A stretch of 21,170 bases of DNA. Source: DATKEG01 sp035544515 (GTDB lineage: Bacteria; Acidobacteriota; Vicinamibacteria; Fen-336). A program made the position numbers and the translations under genes. Shown here in pieces: positions 14,208-21,170 of the stretch (position 1 is its first letter; each line of letters begins with the position of its first letter). The stretch spans positions 1 to 21,170 of the forward strand of contig DATKEG010000193.1 in NCBI GenBank assembly GCA_035544515.1. Reading direction: 5' to 3'. The notes below the pieces were generated by a model. It did no database searches. It was given only the letters and a program-made list of their open reading frames with translations, and was not told the DNA's origin.

Positions 14208-15614
14208 CCGGACGTATTGGTAATCGAACGGCAGTCCCTTGATCCCCCGCGGCGGTTTCGAGATCCAGTTGGCGATCTGGCCCCTCTCGCGGACCTGCTT
14301 CTGGAGGGTGGCGACGTAGGCGCGGTCCGCATCGCCGGGCAGCCACTCGGCCCGGCGCCGGTCCCAGTCCTCGCGGGCGAGGGCGCGGCCCGCCGGGTCG
14401 AAGGGCATGCCGGCGTAGAGGCCGATGTGCCGGTAGAACCGCTTGGCGGGGAGGGAGAACCGGAAGGCGATCCCGGCCTCCTCCAGGCGCTTGTTCCAGC
14501 GGTCCACCCCGCGCTGGCAGTCCTCCACGTAGGCGTCGCGCAGCACCTCGTTCATGGCCGTGCGCAGGGCGACCTCCTCCTCGACCAGCCGTCCGTCCTT
14601 CGGCACCGCCATCCGGTACGCCTGGTCGAGCGCGAGGTGATCGTCGAAGCTGTCCTCCTTGTACCGGCCCTTGAGCCCGGCCGCGAAGAAGGAGGCCGCG
14701 TTGGAGGAGACCTCGCCGCCGAAGAGGTCGAGCGAGAGCGCGAACCACAGGTTCAAGTAGCGCTGGATCATGTCCAGGGGGATGCCGCCCTGGTGGCGCG
14801 CGTCCTCGTTCGCGTCCTGCTTCATCAGCTCGGCCGTGCGCTGGACGATGCGCTCCACCCCGGTCTCCCCCACGAACATGTGGTGCGCCTCTTCCGTGAG
14901 CATGAAGCGCGTGGTGCGCGAGAGCGGGTCGAAGCCGCTCTCGGCCAGGGCCAGGAGCTGGTACTTGCCGTCGCGGTCCGTGAACATGGTGAACATGAAG
15001 AAGTCGAGCCAGTTGTCGATGGGCTGGTTGAAGGCGCCCAGGATGCGCGGCTTGTCGCTGTCGCCGCTGCGGCGCTCCAGCAGCGCTTCCGCCTCCTCGC
15101 GCCCGTCCCGGCCGAACTGGCTGTGCAGCAGGTAGACCATGGCCCACAGGTGCCGGCCCTCCTCCACGTTCACCTGGAAGAGGTTGCGCATGTCGTAGAG
15201 GCTGGGCGCGCTCCGTCCGAGCATGCGCTGCTGCTCGACGCTCGCGGGCTCCGTGTCGCCCTGGGTGACGATGAGCCGGCGCAGCGTGTTGCGGTGCTCG
15301 CCCGGGACCACCGGCCAGGACGGCTGGCCCATGCTGTCTCCGAAGCCGATCCGGCGCTCCGGCACGGGATCGGCCAGGAAGATGCCCCAACGGTAGTCGG
15401 GCATCTTCACGTAGTCGAAGTGCGCCCACCCCTCGGCGTCGACGCTGACGGCGGTGCGCAGCCACACGTCGTTGCCCTGGAAGCCGGCCGGCCCCATGTC
15501 CATCCACCATTGCATGTAGTTGGGTTGCCACTGCTCGAGCGCGCGCAGCAGCCGCTTGTCGTGCTGGAGATCGACGTTGTTCGGGATCTTCGCATTGACG
15601 TCAACCGTGGACAT
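14199..15614 (-). CDS. boxB: BoxB, benzoyl-CoA 2,3-epoxidase oxygenase component
   Basis: The 471-residue protein is the di-iron oxygenase subunit that, with the reductase BoxA, converts benzoyl-CoA to 2,3-epoxy-benzoyl-CoA using oxygen and NADPH. Its sequence matches BoxB from N-terminus (VDVNAKIPNNVDLQ) to C-terminus (GQIANWISKPPRGIKGLPF). The expected metal-binding residues are in place: Glu122, the E-x-x-H pair Glu152/His155 in NVEEGRHLW, a plausible Asp213, and the second E-x-x-H pair Glu242/His245 in TEEAHHMF. This assignment assumes a two-residue offset from my memory of the Azoarcus enzyme. The start is ATG 15614 behind GAGGAA. It follows boxC by 25 bases and shares its promoter. boxA is not downstream: the next gene is unrelated, so the reductase must be elsewhere. 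Confidence 0.95.
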   Translation of the reverse strand: MSTVDVNAKIPNNVDLQHDKRLLRALEQWQPNYMQWWMDMGPAGFQGNDVWLRTAVSVDAEGWAHFDYVKMPDYRWGIFLADPVPERRIGFGDSMGQPSWPVVPGEHRNTLRRLIVTQGDTEPASVEQQRMLGRSAPSLYDMRNLFQVNVEEGRHLWAMVYLLHSQFGRDGREEAEALLERRSGDSDKPRILGAFNQPIDNWLDFFMFTMFTDRDGKYQLLALAESGFDPLSRTTRFMLTEEAHHMFVGETGVERIVQRTAELMKQDANEDARHQGGIPLDMIQRYLNLWFALSLDLFGGEVSSNAASFFAAGLKGRYKEDSFDDHLALDQAYRMAVPKDGRLVEEEVALRTAMNEVLRDAYVEDCQRGVDRWNKRLEEAGIAFRFSLPAKRFYRHIGLYAGMPFDPAGRALAREDWDRRRAEWLPGDADRAYVATLQKQVRERGQIANWISKPPRGIKGLPFDYQYVRLD

Positions 15615-15639
15615 GGTTCCTCGCTCTATTCGCCTTCGG

Positions 15640-17292
15640 TCACGTGCGCGTCCAGTTGAACTTCGGGCGCTCGGGACGGCCGTAGAGGGTCAGCGCGCCC
15701 TTGTCGCCGACCGCGTTCGGACGCTGGAAGATCCAGTTCTGCCAGGCCGACAGCCGGCCGAAGATCTTGGTCTCCATGGTCTCGGGCCCGGGGAAGCGCA
15801 GGTTCGCCTCCATGCCGGTGAGGGCGTCGGGGGAGAGGCTGGCCCGTTCCTCGACCGCTAGGCGCACCTCGTCCTCCCAGTCGATCTCGTCGGGGGCGAA
15901 GGTGACGAGGCCGGCGGCCAGCGCGCCCTGGGCGTCGACCGGCTCGTGCCAGGGGAGCGCCTCCACGAGCTCCGGCCGGCCGAAGAAGCGCGTCTGCAAC
16001 CGCGTCAGGCCGTTGGCCATGGGCAGCCCCTCGCGATTGAGCGCCGAGAGCGCGACCCTGGGGCCGTCGGCGGCGTCCAGCATGTAGATGCGGTCGGCGG
16101 CCAGCGCCAGCTCGAAGAGCGAGCCCGCGAAGCAGGAGCCCTCGTCCACCACCGCGAGCAGCGTGCGCGCGGTCAGGTCCAGGCGCTTGAGCACGCGCTT
16201 GACGTGGTGCCGGACCTCGCGCGCGAACCAGTCGTCGCGAAGCTCGGCCAGCGCGTGGTCCGCGGCGAGCACGCGGCCGAGATCGCCGCGCGTGCGCAGC
16301 ACCACCACCCCGATCTCGGGCCGGTTGAAGCGGAGGTCCAGCAGCACGTCGTCGAGCTCGCGGAAGGCGCGCAGGGCCCAGAGGTCGCTGCCGCGCGCGC
16401 GCAGGCCCGCCGCATCGCCCGGCTCGCCCTCGTCCGGCCCGCGGACGGTGAGCGTGGCCACCCGATCGGCCGCCGCGACCTCGAGCGTCACGTAGCGGTG
16501 CTCGACGCCGCCGTCGCCGTAGCGGCCGGCGAGCGGCCCCAGCTCGACGCCCGGGAGGGAGCGTGCCGGCGCGTCCCCAGCCAGCGCGCGGGCCCTCTCC
16601 TCCACGCGCGCGGCGAAGCGCGAGAGCGGCACCGTCTCGTCCACCAGGCCCCATTGCACGGCCCGTTTTCCCTTCACCCCCTCCCCCAGGCTGGAGAAGA
16701 CGTCGGCCAGGTCGCGGCGAACCCGCCGCTTGTCCACCACCCGCGTGAGGCCGCCGGTGCCGGGCAGGACGCCCAGCAGCGACACCTCGGGCAGGCTCAC
16801 CGCCGACGACGCGTCGTCCACCAGCAGGATCTCGTCGCAGGCGAGCGCGAGCTCGTAGCCGCCGCCCGCGCAGGCGCCGTTGACCGCGGCCAGCGATCGG
16901 AGGCCGGAGGCGGCCGACGCGTCCTCGATGGCCAGGCGCGTCTCGTTCGTGTACTTGCAGAAGTTGACCTTGAAGGCGTGGCTGGACGAGCCGAGCATGT
17001 AGATGTTCGCGCCGGAGCAGAACACCCGGTCCTTGCCGCTGGTGATCACGAGCACGCGCACGTCCGGGTGCTCGAAGCGCAGCCGCTCCACGGCGTCCGC
17101 CAGCTCGAGGTCCACCCCGAGGTCGTAGCTGTTGAGCTTCAGGGGATGGCCCGCACGCAACGGCCGGTCCTCCTGCACGTCCATGACCAGGCGGGCCACG
17201 GGCGGCTCCAGCTCGAGCCGCCAGTGGACGTAGCGCGAGGGATGCGTCTCGAACCGCACGGGCGCGGCCGTGGCCGCCTCGACCTGCTCCAT
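15640..17292 (-). CDS. boxC: BoxC, 2,3-epoxybenzoyl-CoA dihydrolase (benzoyl-CoA-dihydrodiol lyase)
   Basis: The 550-residue protein has two crotonase-like halves. The first carries the oxyanion-hole region FCSGANIYML at 91-100 and GACAGGGYELALACDEI near 139-155. The second carries GSCFAGSLFELALAADRIYML. The C-terminus (MEANLRFPGPETMETKIFG, then QNWIFQRPNAVGDKGALTLYG) is diagnostic of BoxC. The enzyme hydrolytically opens the 2,3-epoxide ring of benzoyl-CoA, giving 3,4-dehydroadipyl-CoA semialdehyde and formate. ATG 17292 is the start. There is no Shine-Dalgarno sequence, but a strong promoter ends six bases upstream, so translation is probably leaderless. It is first in the boxC-boxB operon and divergent from boxR. 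Confidence 0.95.
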   Translation of the reverse strand: MEQVEAATAAPVRFETHPSRYVHWRLELEPPVARLVMDVQEDRPLRAGHPLKLNSYDLGVDLELADAVERLRFEHPDVRVLVITSGKDRVFCSGANIYMLGSSSHAFKVNFCKYTNETRLAIEDASAASGLRSLAAVNGACAGGGYELALACDEILLVDDASSAVSLPEVSLLGVLPGTGGLTRVVDKRRVRRDLADVFSSLGEGVKGKRAVQWGLVDETVPLSRFAARVEERARALAGDAPARSLPGVELGPLAGRYGDGGVEHRYVTLEVAAADRVATLTVRGPDEGEPGDAAGLRARGSDLWALRAFRELDDVLLDLRFNRPEIGVVVLRTRGDLGRVLAADHALAELRDDWFAREVRHHVKRVLKRLDLTARTLLAVVDEGSCFAGSLFELALAADRIYMLDAADGPRVALSALNREGLPMANGLTRLQTRFFGRPELVEALPWHEPVDAQGALAAGLVTFAPDEIDWEDEVRLAVEERASLSPDALTGMEANLRFPGPETMETKIFGRLSAWQNWIFQRPNAVGDKGALTLYGRPERPKFNWTRT

Positions 17293-17298
17293 GGGTCG

Positions 17299-17328
17299 AA
17301 TCTAGCCCGCGGCGGACGGAGCTGTCAA
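17299..17328 (-). promoter_or_regulatory. boxC promoter
   Basis: On the minus strand a perfect TTGACA (17328-17323) is followed after 18 bases by TAGATT (17304-17299), four of six matches to TATAAT. The -10 ends six bases before the boxC ATG, placing the transcription start at or beside the start codon. The first 13-base operator-like repeat (17329-17341) abuts the -35 on its upstream side. Confidence 0.7.
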
Positions 17329-17373
17329 GCACTATAGTTCATTGCCGCTACGCGTGAATGGCACTATACTTCA
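17329..17373. promoter_or_regulatory. Paired 13-base direct repeats, likely BoxR operators
   Basis: GCACTATAGTTCA at 17329-17341 and GCACTATACTTCA at 17361-17373 differ at one base. They start 32 bases apart, close to three helical turns, so bound regulators would face the same side of the DNA. Copy 1 touches the boxC -35 and copy 2 covers the likely boxR -10. Copy 2 is also framed by an inverted GTGAA (17354-17358) and TTCAC (17370-17374). Position between boxC and its divergent regulator makes BoxR the obvious ligand; this is inferred, not shown. Confidence 0.65.
17342..17370 (+). promoter_or_regulatory. Likely boxR promoter
   Basis: TTGCCG at 17342-17347 (four of six) and TATACT at 17365-17370 (five of six) are 17 bases apart. 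The -10 ends ten bases before the boxR ATG, so the leader would be only a few bases. The -10 lies within operator-like repeat 2, which would make boxR autorepressed. Confidence 0.5.
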
Positions 17374-17380
17374 CACGACG

Positions 17381-18160
17381 ATGGACCCCGAACCCCTGCT
17401 CGACGGCCTGGGCCGCCGCGTCCGCGAGCTGCGCGGACGGCGCGGGCTCACCCTGCCGCAGCTCGCCCGACTCTCCGACCTCTCTCCACGGTTCCTCGCC
17501 CAGGTGGAGAAGGGACGCGGCAACATCTCGGTGCGCAACCTGTCCGGCCTGGCGCACGCGCTGGGCACGACGGCGGCCGGCCTGCTCGACGCCACGGGGG
17601 ACGAGCTCCGGCGGCCGCCCCCCATCGCGCTCGTCGGACTGCGCGGCGCGGGCAAGACGACGATCGGACGCCGCCTGGCGCGCCGGCTCGGCGTCCCCTT
17701 CGTGGAGCTGGACCGCAGGGTCGAGCAGGCGGCGGGGCTCTCCCTGGGCGAGGTCTTCGCCCTGCACGGCGAGGAGTACTACCGCCGGCGGGAGCGGGCG
17801 ACGCTCGAGCGCGTCCTGCGCGAGGCCGGAGGCGCTCCTTTCGTGCTGGCGGCCGGGGGCGGCCTGCCCACCTCGCGGGAGGCCTGGGAGCTGCTGCGCT
17901 CGCGCGCGCTGACCATCTGGTTGAAGGCGCGCCCGGAAGACCATTGGAACCGCGTCCTCCGCCAGGGCGACCGCCGGCCGATGGCCGACCACCCCGAGGC
18001 CATGGCCGAGCTGCGGCGGCTGCTCGCCGCGCGCGAGCCGCTCTATGCCGAGGCCCACCGGACCGTGGACACGTCGAAGCTCCGCGTCGCGGCCGCGGAG
18101 CGCGCGGTGCTGGCCGCGCTGCCGCGGGACGTCAGACCAGGCGCACGGAGTGGCTCTTGA
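17381..18160 (+). CDS. boxR: BoxR-type regulator: XRE helix-turn-helix fused to a shikimate kinase-like domain
   Basis: The 259-residue protein has an XRE-type helix-turn-helix at about 14-70 (GRRVRELRGRRGLTLPQLARLS, then FLAQVEKGRGNISVRNL), a short linker and a shikimate kinase-like domain from about 81. This is the BzdR/BoxR build, in which the kinase-like domain binds benzoyl-CoA and releases the repressor. The P-loop GLRGAGKT is at 86-93. Other kinase-site features remain: Asp111, YYRRRE at 133-138, AAGGG at 158-161-like and the lid segment GDRRPM near 196-201. The linker is about ten residues, shorter than the roughly 40 I recall for BzdR. It diverges from boxC, and its 3' end overlaps the convergent modC gene by 29 bases. 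ATG 17381 is chosen; an in-frame extension to 17342 would run through the promoter. Confidence 0.88.
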   Translation: MDPEPLLDGLGRRVRELRGRRGLTLPQLARLSDLSPRFLAQVEKGRGNISVRNLSGLAHALGTTAAGLLDATGDELRRPPPIALVGLRGAGKTTIGRRLARRLGVPFVELDRRVEQAAGLSLGEVFALHGEEYYRRRERATLERVLREAGGAPFVLAAGGGLPTSREAWELLRSRALTIWLKARPEDHWNRVLRQGDRRPMADHPEAMAELRRLLAAREPLYAEAHRTVDTSKLRVAAAERAVLAALPRDVRPGARSGS

Positions 18161-19205
18161 CCGCGAGCCACACCGCCACGTCCGGCGCCAGGTCCAGCGC
18201 GGCCACGGCCGACGGCGTCACCCGCACCAGCCAGGCCTCGCCGCCGGCCGCGGCCGCGCAGCGGAGCGTGACGTCGTCGCCCGTGCGCACGAGCGAGAGG
18301 ACGCGCGCCGCGTAGACGTTCCGCGCGGAGAGGCCGCTGGGCGGCGACGTGATCACCAGCACGTCTTCCGCCCGCACGGAGACGGTCACGGGCGAGCCGG
18401 GCGCGCGCTCCCGGGCCAAAGGCGCCTGCAGCTCGCCGCCCGCCGCGAGCGCCACGCGCGTGATTCCACCGGCCTCGTCGTGCGCGGCGACGGTGCCCGG
18501 CCGCAGGTTCTCCAGCCCCGCCGCGGCCTCGCGCCGGAACCCGGCGGTGGCCAGCAGGTCGAGCGGCGCGCCCTGCGCCTCGAGCTGCCCGTCGCGCAAC
18601 AGCATGAGGTGCGAGGCCATGGCCAGGGCCTCGCCGGCGTTGTGGGTGACGTAGAGGATGGGCACCCGCCACTCGTCGCGCACGCGCGTCAGATAGGGCA
18701 GGACGCGCTCGCGCAGCCCGACGTCGAGGGCGGCCAGCGGCTCGTCGAGGAGCAGGACGCGCGGCTGCGTGGCCAGCGCGCGCGCGAGCGCCACCCGCTG
18801 CTTCTCCCCGCCGGAGAGGGAGGCGGGAAAGCGCCCGAGCAGCGCCGCGATCTCCAGGGTGTGGACGGCGGCGTCCACGCGCCGGGGGTCGCCCCGCGCG
18901 CCGAAGCGCACGTTGTCGAGGGCGCTCAGGTGGGGGAACAGCCCCGCGTCCTGGGGCACGTAGCCGATGCGCCGGCGCTCCGGCGCGAGCCGTACCTCCG
19001 CGCGCGAGTCGAGGAAGATCTCGCCGCCCACGGCGATGCGCCCTCGCGCCCGCGGCCGCAGGCCGGCGATCGCCTCCAGGAGCGAGGTCTTGCCGGAACC
19101 CGACGGTCCCATGACCGCGGTGAGGCCGGCGGGCAGCACGGCCCGCACGCGCAGGGCGAAGCCCGCCAGCGGGACCTCGAGGTCCAGCTCGACCGCCGCG
19201 CTCAC
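18132..19205 (-). CDS. modC: ModC, molybdate ABC transporter ATPase
   Basis: The 357-residue ATPase shows Walker A GPSGSGKT at 33-40, Q-loop Gln85, signature LSGGE at 130-134, Walker B VLLLDEP ending in Asp154-Glu155, and switch His188. A C-terminal TOBE/Mop-like region follows (from about residue 285, SARNVYAARVLSLVRTGDD), the site where ModC-type proteins sense oxyanion. It powers molybdate uptake through ModB in the inner membrane. Its GTG start at 19205 overlaps the modB stop as GTGA, so the two are translationally coupled. The open frame extends far upstream through modB and modA territory, but that is only compositional. Length fits ModC. Its last 29 bases overlap boxR on the other strand. 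Confidence 0.92.
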   Translation of the reverse strand: MSAAVELDLEVPLAGFALRVRAVLPAGLTAVMGPSGSGKTSLLEAIAGLRPRARGRIAVGGEIFLDSRAEVRLAPERRRIGYVPQDAGLFPHLSALDNVRFGARGDPRRVDAAVHTLEIAALLGRFPASLSGGEKQRVALARALATQPRVLLLDEPLAALDVGLRERVLPYLTRVRDEWRVPILYVTHNAGEALAMASHLMLLRDGQLEAQGAPLDLLATAGFRREAAAGLENLRPGTVAAHDEAGGITRVALAAGGELQAPLARERAPGSPVTVSVRAEDVLVITSPPSGLSARNVYAARVLSLVRTGDDVTLRCAAAAGGEAWLVRVTPSAVAALDLAPDVAVWLAVKSHSVRLV

Positions 19206-19879
19206 GTGCCCATCCGCCGCGCCCGCCGGCGCTCGAGCCGCTCCGCCGTCCAGAGCGTGGCGAAGGCCAGGGCCACGGTCACGCCGGCCAGGGCCACGGC
19301 GCGCTCGTCGCGGCCGATCTGGTTGTGATGGAAGATGGCGAGCGCGAGCGTCTGCGTCCGTCCCGGGATGTTCCCGGCGACCATGACCGTCGCGCCGAAC
19401 TCGCCCAGCGCACGGGCGAACGCGAGCACGGCGCCCGCGAGCACGCCGCGCCAGGCCAGGGGCAGGGTGACGCGGAAGAAGGCCTGCAGCGGCCCCGCCC
19501 CCAGGGTGCGCGCCAGGCCCACGAGCCGGGGGTCCACTTCCGCGAAGGCGCTGGCCGCCGAGCGCACGAGCAGCGGGAACGACATCACGCACGTGGCGAG
19601 CACGACGGCCTTCCAGGTGAAGACGACCTCCATCCCCCGCGCGGCCAGCCAGCGCCCGAGCGGGGCGCGGCCGCCCAGGAGCTCCAGCAGGACGATGCCC
19701 ACGGCGGTCGGGGGAAGGACGAGCGGCAGGGAGAGCAGGGTCTCGAACGCGCCCCGGCCCGGACCGCGGTACCGGGCCAGGACCAGGGCCAGGGCCACGC
19801 CCGGCGGCAGGATCACCAGGGTGGAGAGCGCCGCCACCTGCAGGCTGAAAACGACGACGCCGAGGTCCTCCGCGCGCAC
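19202..19879 (-). CDS. modB: ModB, molybdate ABC transporter permease
   Basis: The 225-residue inner-membrane permease has five or six hydrophobic segments and the ModB/CysT-type coupling loop RALGEFGATVMVAGNIPGRT near residues 155-174, where the EAA-type motif contacts ModC. LSLPLVLPPTAVGIVLLELLG near 49-69 is also a family hallmark. It forms the channel for molybdate (or tungstate) passed on by ModA. The start is GTG 19879, three bases past the modA stop. Its stop overlaps the modC start, so the three genes form one operon in the order modA-modB-modC. Family assignment is clear; molybdate over tungstate is inferred from the ModA partner. Confidence 0.92.
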   Translation of the reverse strand: MRAEDLGVVVFSLQVAALSTLVILPPGVALALVLARYRGPGRGAFETLLSLPLVLPPTAVGIVLLELLGGRAPLGRWLAARGMEVVFTWKAVVLATCVMSFPLLVRSAASAFAEVDPRLVGLARTLGAGPLQAFFRVTLPLAWRGVLAGAVLAFARALGEFGATVMVAGNIPGRTQTLALAIFHHNQIGRDERAVALAGVTVALAFATLWTAERLERRRARRMGT

Positions 19880-19882
19880 GCG

Positions 19883-20650
19883 TCAGCGCCCGCCGAGCGT
19901 GAGGAATCCGTGCTTCTCGAAGACCGCCCGCGCCGCGGGCGCGACCAGATGCCGGACGAACGCGCGCGCGGCAGGCGTGGTCGACCCGGCCAGGGGGGCG
20001 ACGACGTACACGATCGGCGGCCCCTGCTCGCGCGCGACCTCGAAGGCCACCCGTGCCCGGCGCGAGAGCGCGGCGTCGGTGCGGTAGACCACGGCGGCGT
20101 CGGCGTTCGAGGACTCCACGGCGGAGAGCGCGGCGCGCACGTTCAGGACCGGCACCACGCGCGCACGCAGGCCGTCCCACAGGCCGAGCGAGACCAGCCA
20201 GCGCCGGGCGTAGACCCCCGCGGGCACCGCCTCCGGGTCCGCGAGGGCCAGCCGCCGGACGGCCAGGAGGTCCGCGGGCGCCCGGATGCGGCCGGGGGAG
20301 CCGGCCGGCACCACGACCACCAAGGTGTTCGAGAGCAGCTCCACGCGGTCGGGCGCACGCACCAGGCCCGCGCGCTCGAGCAGGTCCATCTGCTCGCGGT
20401 CGGCCGAAAGGAAGACGTCGGCCGGCGCGCCCGCCCGCGCCTGCCGGCCCAGGTCGCTCGAGGCGCCGAAGTTGAAGAGGACCGTGGGGCCGCTCTCCGC
20501 CTGCCAGCCGCGGCCGATCTCCTCGAGCGCGTCGGCCAGGCTGGCCGCGGCGAAGACCACGATCTGGTCGGTCCCCCCGCGGGCGGGCGCCAGGAAGACG
20601 CCCAGGGCGAGGCCCAGGCACGGGATCACCGTACGTGCTCTCTTCCCCAT
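19883..20650 (-). CDS. modA: ModA, periplasmic molybdate-binding protein
   Basis: The 255-residue protein starts MGKRARTVIPCLGLALGVFL, a Sec signal ending near residue 26. The mature protein has the ModA oxyanion pocket: AAASLADAL near 34-42, GASSDLGRQ at 62-70, PADVFLSAD, the VPAGVYAR loop and the VVYRTDA tyrosine near the end. It captures molybdate in the periplasm and delivers it to ModB. ATG 20650 is used; a GTG one codon upstream is equivalent. No ModE regulator gene and no recognisable molybdenum-cofactor riboswitch are seen in the 70 bases upstream. Molybdate supplies Mo-enzymes; BoxB itself needs none, so the link to benzoate catabolism is only proximity. Confidence 0.92.
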   Translation of the reverse strand: MGKRARTVIPCLGLALGVFLAPARGGTDQIVVFAAASLADALEEIGRGWQAESGPTVLFNFGASSDLGRQARAGAPADVFLSADREQMDLLERAGLVRAPDRVELLSNTLVVVVPAGSPGRIRAPADLLAVRRLALADPEAVPAGVYARRWLVSLGLWDGLRARVVPVLNVRAALSAVESSNADAAVVYRTDAALSRRARVAFEVAREQGPPIVYVVAPLAGSTTPAARAFVRHLVAPAARAVFEKHGFLTLGGR

Positions 20651-20695
20651 CACCGGGCCCCCGCGAGCAACGGCCGAACGGCACCACGACGACGC

Positions 20696-20720
20696 GGCAC
20701 CGTGCGCGGCGGCCGGTGCC
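20696..20720. other. Hairpin between the DinB-like gene and modA
   Basis: GGCACCG at 20696-20702 pairs with CGGTGCC at 20714-20720, a seven-base GC-rich stem with an 11-base loop directly after the DinB-like stop codon. No T-run follows on the minus strand. It could end the upstream transcript or lie in the modA leader. Confidence 0.3.
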
Positions 20721-21170
20721 TCAGGCGCGTGCGGCCTGCTCCCACGCCTCCAGGTTGCGCTCGATCTGGCGGGAGTGCTTCTCCACGTGGTCCCCGTAGG
20801 TGCGCAGCCAGTCCAGCACGGTGTAGCGGCCCGATTCGGTATGGCGTCCCTCGCGGCTCCACATGTCGTCGGTGAGGCGCCGGAGCACGGGCACGGTGTT
20901 GCCGCGCACCGCGTCCACGGTCAGGAGCGCGGCCTCGAGCGGATGGGAGTGATAGTCGAAGGTGCGCGCCCACTGGTCCTGGTCGTAGCCGAGCACCAGC
21001 GGGTCCTTCTCCGCGATCAGGTACCTGAGGCGCGCCGCCGCGTTCAGCTCCGAGTCGGCGCAGTGGCAGACGATCTCGTGCGCCGACCACCGCCCGGGCG
21101 CGGGACGCCACCTGGTCGCGCCGTCGGGGACGAGGGCCAAGGCGGAGCGCAGCCGGAACGGGCCGCGCGC
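20721..21170 (-). CDS. DinB-like (DUF664-type) protein, 5' end beyond the window
   Basis: The visible 149 codons have the DinB four-helix-bundle pattern. This includes WRPAPGRWSAHEIVCHCADSELNAAARLRYLIAEKDP, then GYDQDQWARTFDYHSHPLEAALLTVDAVR, then EGRHTESGRYTVLDWLRTYGDHVEKHSRQIERNLEAW. His residues in AHEIVCH and in the D-H-V-E-K-H segment are at the positions of the family metal-binding triad. Members are putative metal-dependent transferases that use thiol cofactors; this one's role is unknown. The frame stays open to the right edge (preceding residues ARGPFRLRSALA), and relatives have more residues upstream, so the TTG at 21140 is not the true start. It reads in the same direction as modA, with a hairpin in between. 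Confidence 0.82.
   Translation of the reverse strand, partial: ARGPFRLRSALALVPDGATRWRPAPGRWSAHEIVCHCADSELNAAARLRYLIAEKDPLVLGYDQDQWARTFDYHSHPLEAALLTVDAVRGNTVPVLRRLTDDMWSREGRHTESGRYTVLDWLRTYGDHVEKHSRQIERNLEAWEQAARA

Noticed and set aside
18132..20650. Molybdate transporter as a functional part of the benzoate pathway
   Set aside because: BoxA, BoxB and BoxC are not molybdenum enzymes, the mod operon is convergent with boxR and has no operator-like repeat; adjacency alone is insufficient.
19206..20687. Upstream extension of the modC frame, which would make an 851-residue protein
   Set aside because: The extension is out-of-frame reading of modB and modA; ModC proper begins at the GTG overlapping the modB stop.
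1..21170. tRNA or rRNA genes, CRISPR arrays, insertion sequences, prophage or defence systems
   Set aside because: No repeat-spacer pattern, transposase, integrase, phage structural or known defence gene, and no recognisable stable RNA was found on reading either strand.

Overview
This is a very GC-rich stretch of bacterial chromosome, packed with genes and with codon third positions dominated by G and C. The gene content points to an aerobic, Gram-negative (diderm) bacterium of the soil or sediment type. Evidence for this is a remnant of a TonB-dependent outer-membrane receptor, aerobic hybrid benzoyl-CoA catabolism genes (boxB, boxC, boxR), an oxygen-dependent fatty acid desaturase and a diguanylate cyclase/phosphodiesterase. 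I cannot fix the phylum from sequence alone. Candidates compatible with this composition include Methylomirabilota/Rokubacteria-like, Binatota-like, myxobacterial or betaproteobacterial lineages.

Layout, left to right. 1-111 (-) is the N-terminus of the ABC-F translation factor EttA. 223-2630 (+) is a polytopic membrane protein with a spermidine-synthase-like methyltransferase fold, broken in this sequence by a one-base frameshift near 615-618. 2650-2815 (-) is the C-terminal tail of a lost TonB-dependent receptor. 2810-4012 (+) is a YcaQ-family winged-helix DNA glycosylase. 4117-5316 (+) is a secreted, cysteine-rich SGNH/GDSL hydrolase. 5309-5965 (-) is a HAD phosphatase, and 5998-6843 (+) a metallophosphoesterase divergent from it. 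6907-7221 (+) is a small hydrophobic membrane protein, 7297-8190 (+) a delta-9-type desaturase, and 8324-10270 (+) a membrane GGDEF-EAL protein. 10325-11763 (+) is a two-gene unit (Nudix hydrolase and a DUF1684 protein). It converges on surE and an AGCS sodium:amino-acid symporter (11770-13936, -).

The right-hand part is the best-defined system. boxC and boxB (17292-14199, -) form a catabolic operon for benzoyl-CoA 2,3-epoxidation and ring cleavage. It is transcribed divergently from boxR (17381-18160, +), an XRE-helix-turn-helix/shikimate-kinase-like fusion regulator of the BzdR/BoxR type. The 88-base gap between them carries a clear boxC promoter, a likely boxR promoter and a pair of near-identical 13-base direct repeats 32 bases apart, which look like the BoxR operators. 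boxA, the benzoate-CoA ligase and the later pathway genes are not in the window. Convergent with boxR is a molybdate ABC transporter operon modA-modB-modC (20650-18132, -), followed at the right edge by a partial DinB-like protein.

Across the window, several genes without a Shine-Dalgarno sequence have a TAnnnT box 5-10 bases before the start codon, suggesting leaderless or very short-leader transcription. I saw no tRNA or rRNA genes, CRISPR arrays, insertion sequences or phage genes. I did not find a clearly new multi-gene system. The most worthwhile leads are the boxC/boxR control region with its short-linker BoxR, the cysteine-rich SGNH hydrolase, the gene remnants and the leaderless start pattern.
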